From the NCBI RefSeq assembly GCF_002245655.1, contig NZ_NOIH01000012.1, positions 1-64,000 of the forward strand: 64,000 bases of DNA, given 5' to 3'. Position numbers and translations under genes: made by a program. Positions 63,032-64,000 of the stretch are shown piece by piece; within the stretch, counting starts at the first letter, position 1; the number at the start of each line of letters is the position of its first letter. A model generated the notes under the pieces. The model ran no database searches. It was not told where the DNA came from and saw nothing but the letters and a program-made list of their open reading frames with translations. Source of the DNA: Thauera propionica (GTDB lineage: Bacteria; Pseudomonadota; Gammaproteobacteria; Burkholderiales; Rhodocyclaceae).

Positions 63032-63829
63032 TCAGTTCGGCCCCCGCAAGGCGTCGACCAGGGCGTGCGGTGCTTCCTGCATCATCGCGTGGCCGGCGCC
63101 GGCAAGCACGATGATACGCGCGCTGCAGCCTGCCTTTTCAAGCGAATCGGATAGGGGTTTTACCGCATCAGCGGGGGTCATGCGGTCGAGTTCGCCGCAG
63201 ATCAGCAGCGTGGCACAGCGTACCCGCGCCGCTGCGGCCAGCCCGTCCTGCCAGGTGTCGCAGGCCGCAAGGTCGCTGGCCAGCACACGTGCGCCCTGTT
63301 GCTGCATGCGCTGCAGGTTGGCCGCCTCGAGGTCGGCGCGACGTGCTTCGCCCAGCACGTCCGCTGGCGCGAAGGAGAACTTGTTGATCAGGGCGAAGGC
63401 GCGCTCGGGTTCGTTGTGCGCGGCGTCGAGCAGAAAGGGCGAAACCGGCATCGGCACGCTGCAGCCGACCAGCGCGAGGCCTTCGATACGGTCGGGCGCC
63501 TTGCCCGCCGCGGCGAGTGCGACCAGCGAGCCCATGCTGTGGCCGCACAGGCGGATGCGGTCGAGGCCGAGCGCGTCGCCGAGCGCAAGCACCCACGCGG
63601 CGATCGTGTCGATGTCGGCCAGGGGCGCACCTGCCGAGCCGCCATGGCCGGGCAGGTCGGGCACGAACACCCGCGCGCCACCGGCTGCGAGGCCCGCGGC
63701 AATGTCGTCCCACACCGCATGATCGTGGCCGGCGCCGTGGATGAGCAGCCAGGGCGCCCTGTCGGTTTGCTGTTGCGGGGCGTGTTCGAACAGGGCGACC
63801 GGCTGGCCCTGGAGGTCGAGTTGTTTCAT
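63032..63829 (-). CDS. Alpha/beta-fold hydrolase
   Basis: A 265 aa serine hydrolase. The oxyanion region WLLIHGAGHDHAVWDD, PDLPGHGGSAG, the nucleophile elbow LCGHSMGSLVALA, the acid residue in LLICGELDRMTP and the histidine in LAGAGHAMMQEAPH form a complete triad in the expected order. It is a single-domain cytosolic protein, likely an esterase or C-C hydrolase; the substrate cannot be inferred. ATG 63829 begins the fold. It lies 74 nt upstream of the DUF2189 gene on the same strand. Confidence 0.9.
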   Translation of the reverse strand: MKQLDLQGQPVALFEHAPQQQTDRAPWLLIHGAGHDHAVWDDIAAGLAAGGARVFVPDLPGHGGSAGAPLADIDTIAAWVLALGDALGLDRIRLCGHSMGSLVALAAAGKAPDRIEGLALVGCSVPMPVSPFLLDAAHNEPERAFALINKFSFAPADVLGEARRADLEAANLQRMQQQGARVLASDLAACDTWQDGLAAAARVRCATLLICGELDRMTPADAVKPLSDSLEKAGCSARIIVLAGAGHAMMQEAPHALVDALRGPN

Positions 63830-63935
63830 CGGCAGCGTCCGTTGTGAATCTGGGTTGATGGTGGAGGCGGAAGCGTGGCGTCCGGCCGGCGCGAGCGCTT
63901 GGGCAGGATACGGGGCATGCGTTGGCGACGCGGGT

Positions 63936-64000
63936 TCAGGCGCGCTCGTCCGGCTCCAGCAGGTGCTCGATGGCGACGATGCGGTCCTTGAGCGCGAGCT
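63936..64000 (-). CDS. 3' end of an unrecognised gene (partial)
   Basis: Reading the minus strand from the window edge gives the in-frame tail LALKDRIVAIEHLLEPDERA and a TGA stop at 63936-63938. The amphipathic helix with regular hydrophobic spacing looks like a genuine protein end. Too little is present to name a family. The gap 63830-63935 between it and the hydrolase start holds nothing I recognise. Confidence 0.55.
   Translation of the reverse strand, partial: LALKDRIVAIEHLLEPDERA

Overview
The window is GC-rich, densely coded DNA of a facultatively anaerobic betaproteobacterium. The gene set (cbb3 oxidase, an Fe-S FNR plus a second Crp/Fnr regulator, oxygen-independent HemN, PHA synthase, adenosylcobalamin-dependent ribonucleotide reductase, tetrathionate reductase) suggests a Rhodocyclales/Zoogloeaceae organism of the Thauera-Azoarcus type. 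That assignment is inferred from gene content, not from a marker gene. About 50 genes are described. I saw no rRNA, tRNA, CRISPR array, insertion sequence or prophage.

Region 1 (0.1-14 kb) is a micro-oxic/anaerobic respiration block. ccoNOQP, ccoG and fixH are followed by two small membrane proteins. Next come a universal stress protein divergent from a beta-CASP RNase/PHA-synthase pair, a Crp/Fnr regulator, a SirB2-family protein, fnr divergent from hemN, and a TauE/SafE-like membrane protein. Three TTGAT-N4-RTCAA FNR boxes lie upstream of ccoN, between uspA and the RNase gene, and between fnr and hemN. Each has a plausible -10 element at the spacing expected of class II FNR promoters, which ties the block into one oxygen regulon.

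Region 2 (14-20.6 kb) is metal homeostasis and pyrophosphate. A MerR-family regulator is divergent from copA-copZ across a mer-type operator, followed by ppa and a large P-type ATPase resembling animal Na+/K+-ATPases.

Region 3 (20.6-25 kb and 39-46.7 kb) is purine/ureide use: hyi, an EamA permease, guaD-xdhC, and an operon xdhA-xdhB-ABC ATPase-permease-permease for a BMP-type nucleoside/nucleobase importer. No substrate-binding protein is present beside the importer. Region 4 (25-39 kb) separates these two parts. It holds a TIR-domain membrane protein, a LeuE-type exporter and five large minus-strand signalling genes: two GGDEF-EAL proteins, a hemerythrin-histidine kinase-receiver hybrid, a response regulator and a PAS-rich hybrid kinase.

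Region 5 (46.7-53.5 kb) has a small secreted protein, a zinc-ribbon/Sel1 membrane protein, nrdJ with candidate NrdR boxes over its promoter, an HDOD protein and a zinc-type CDF exporter. Region 6 (53.7-61.2 kb) is a tetrathionate reductase locus, ttrBCA, with its two-component system ttrSR on the opposite strand. The window ends with an endonuclease/exonuclease/phosphatase-family protein, a DUF2189 membrane protein, an alpha/beta hydrolase and the 3' end of an unrecognised gene.
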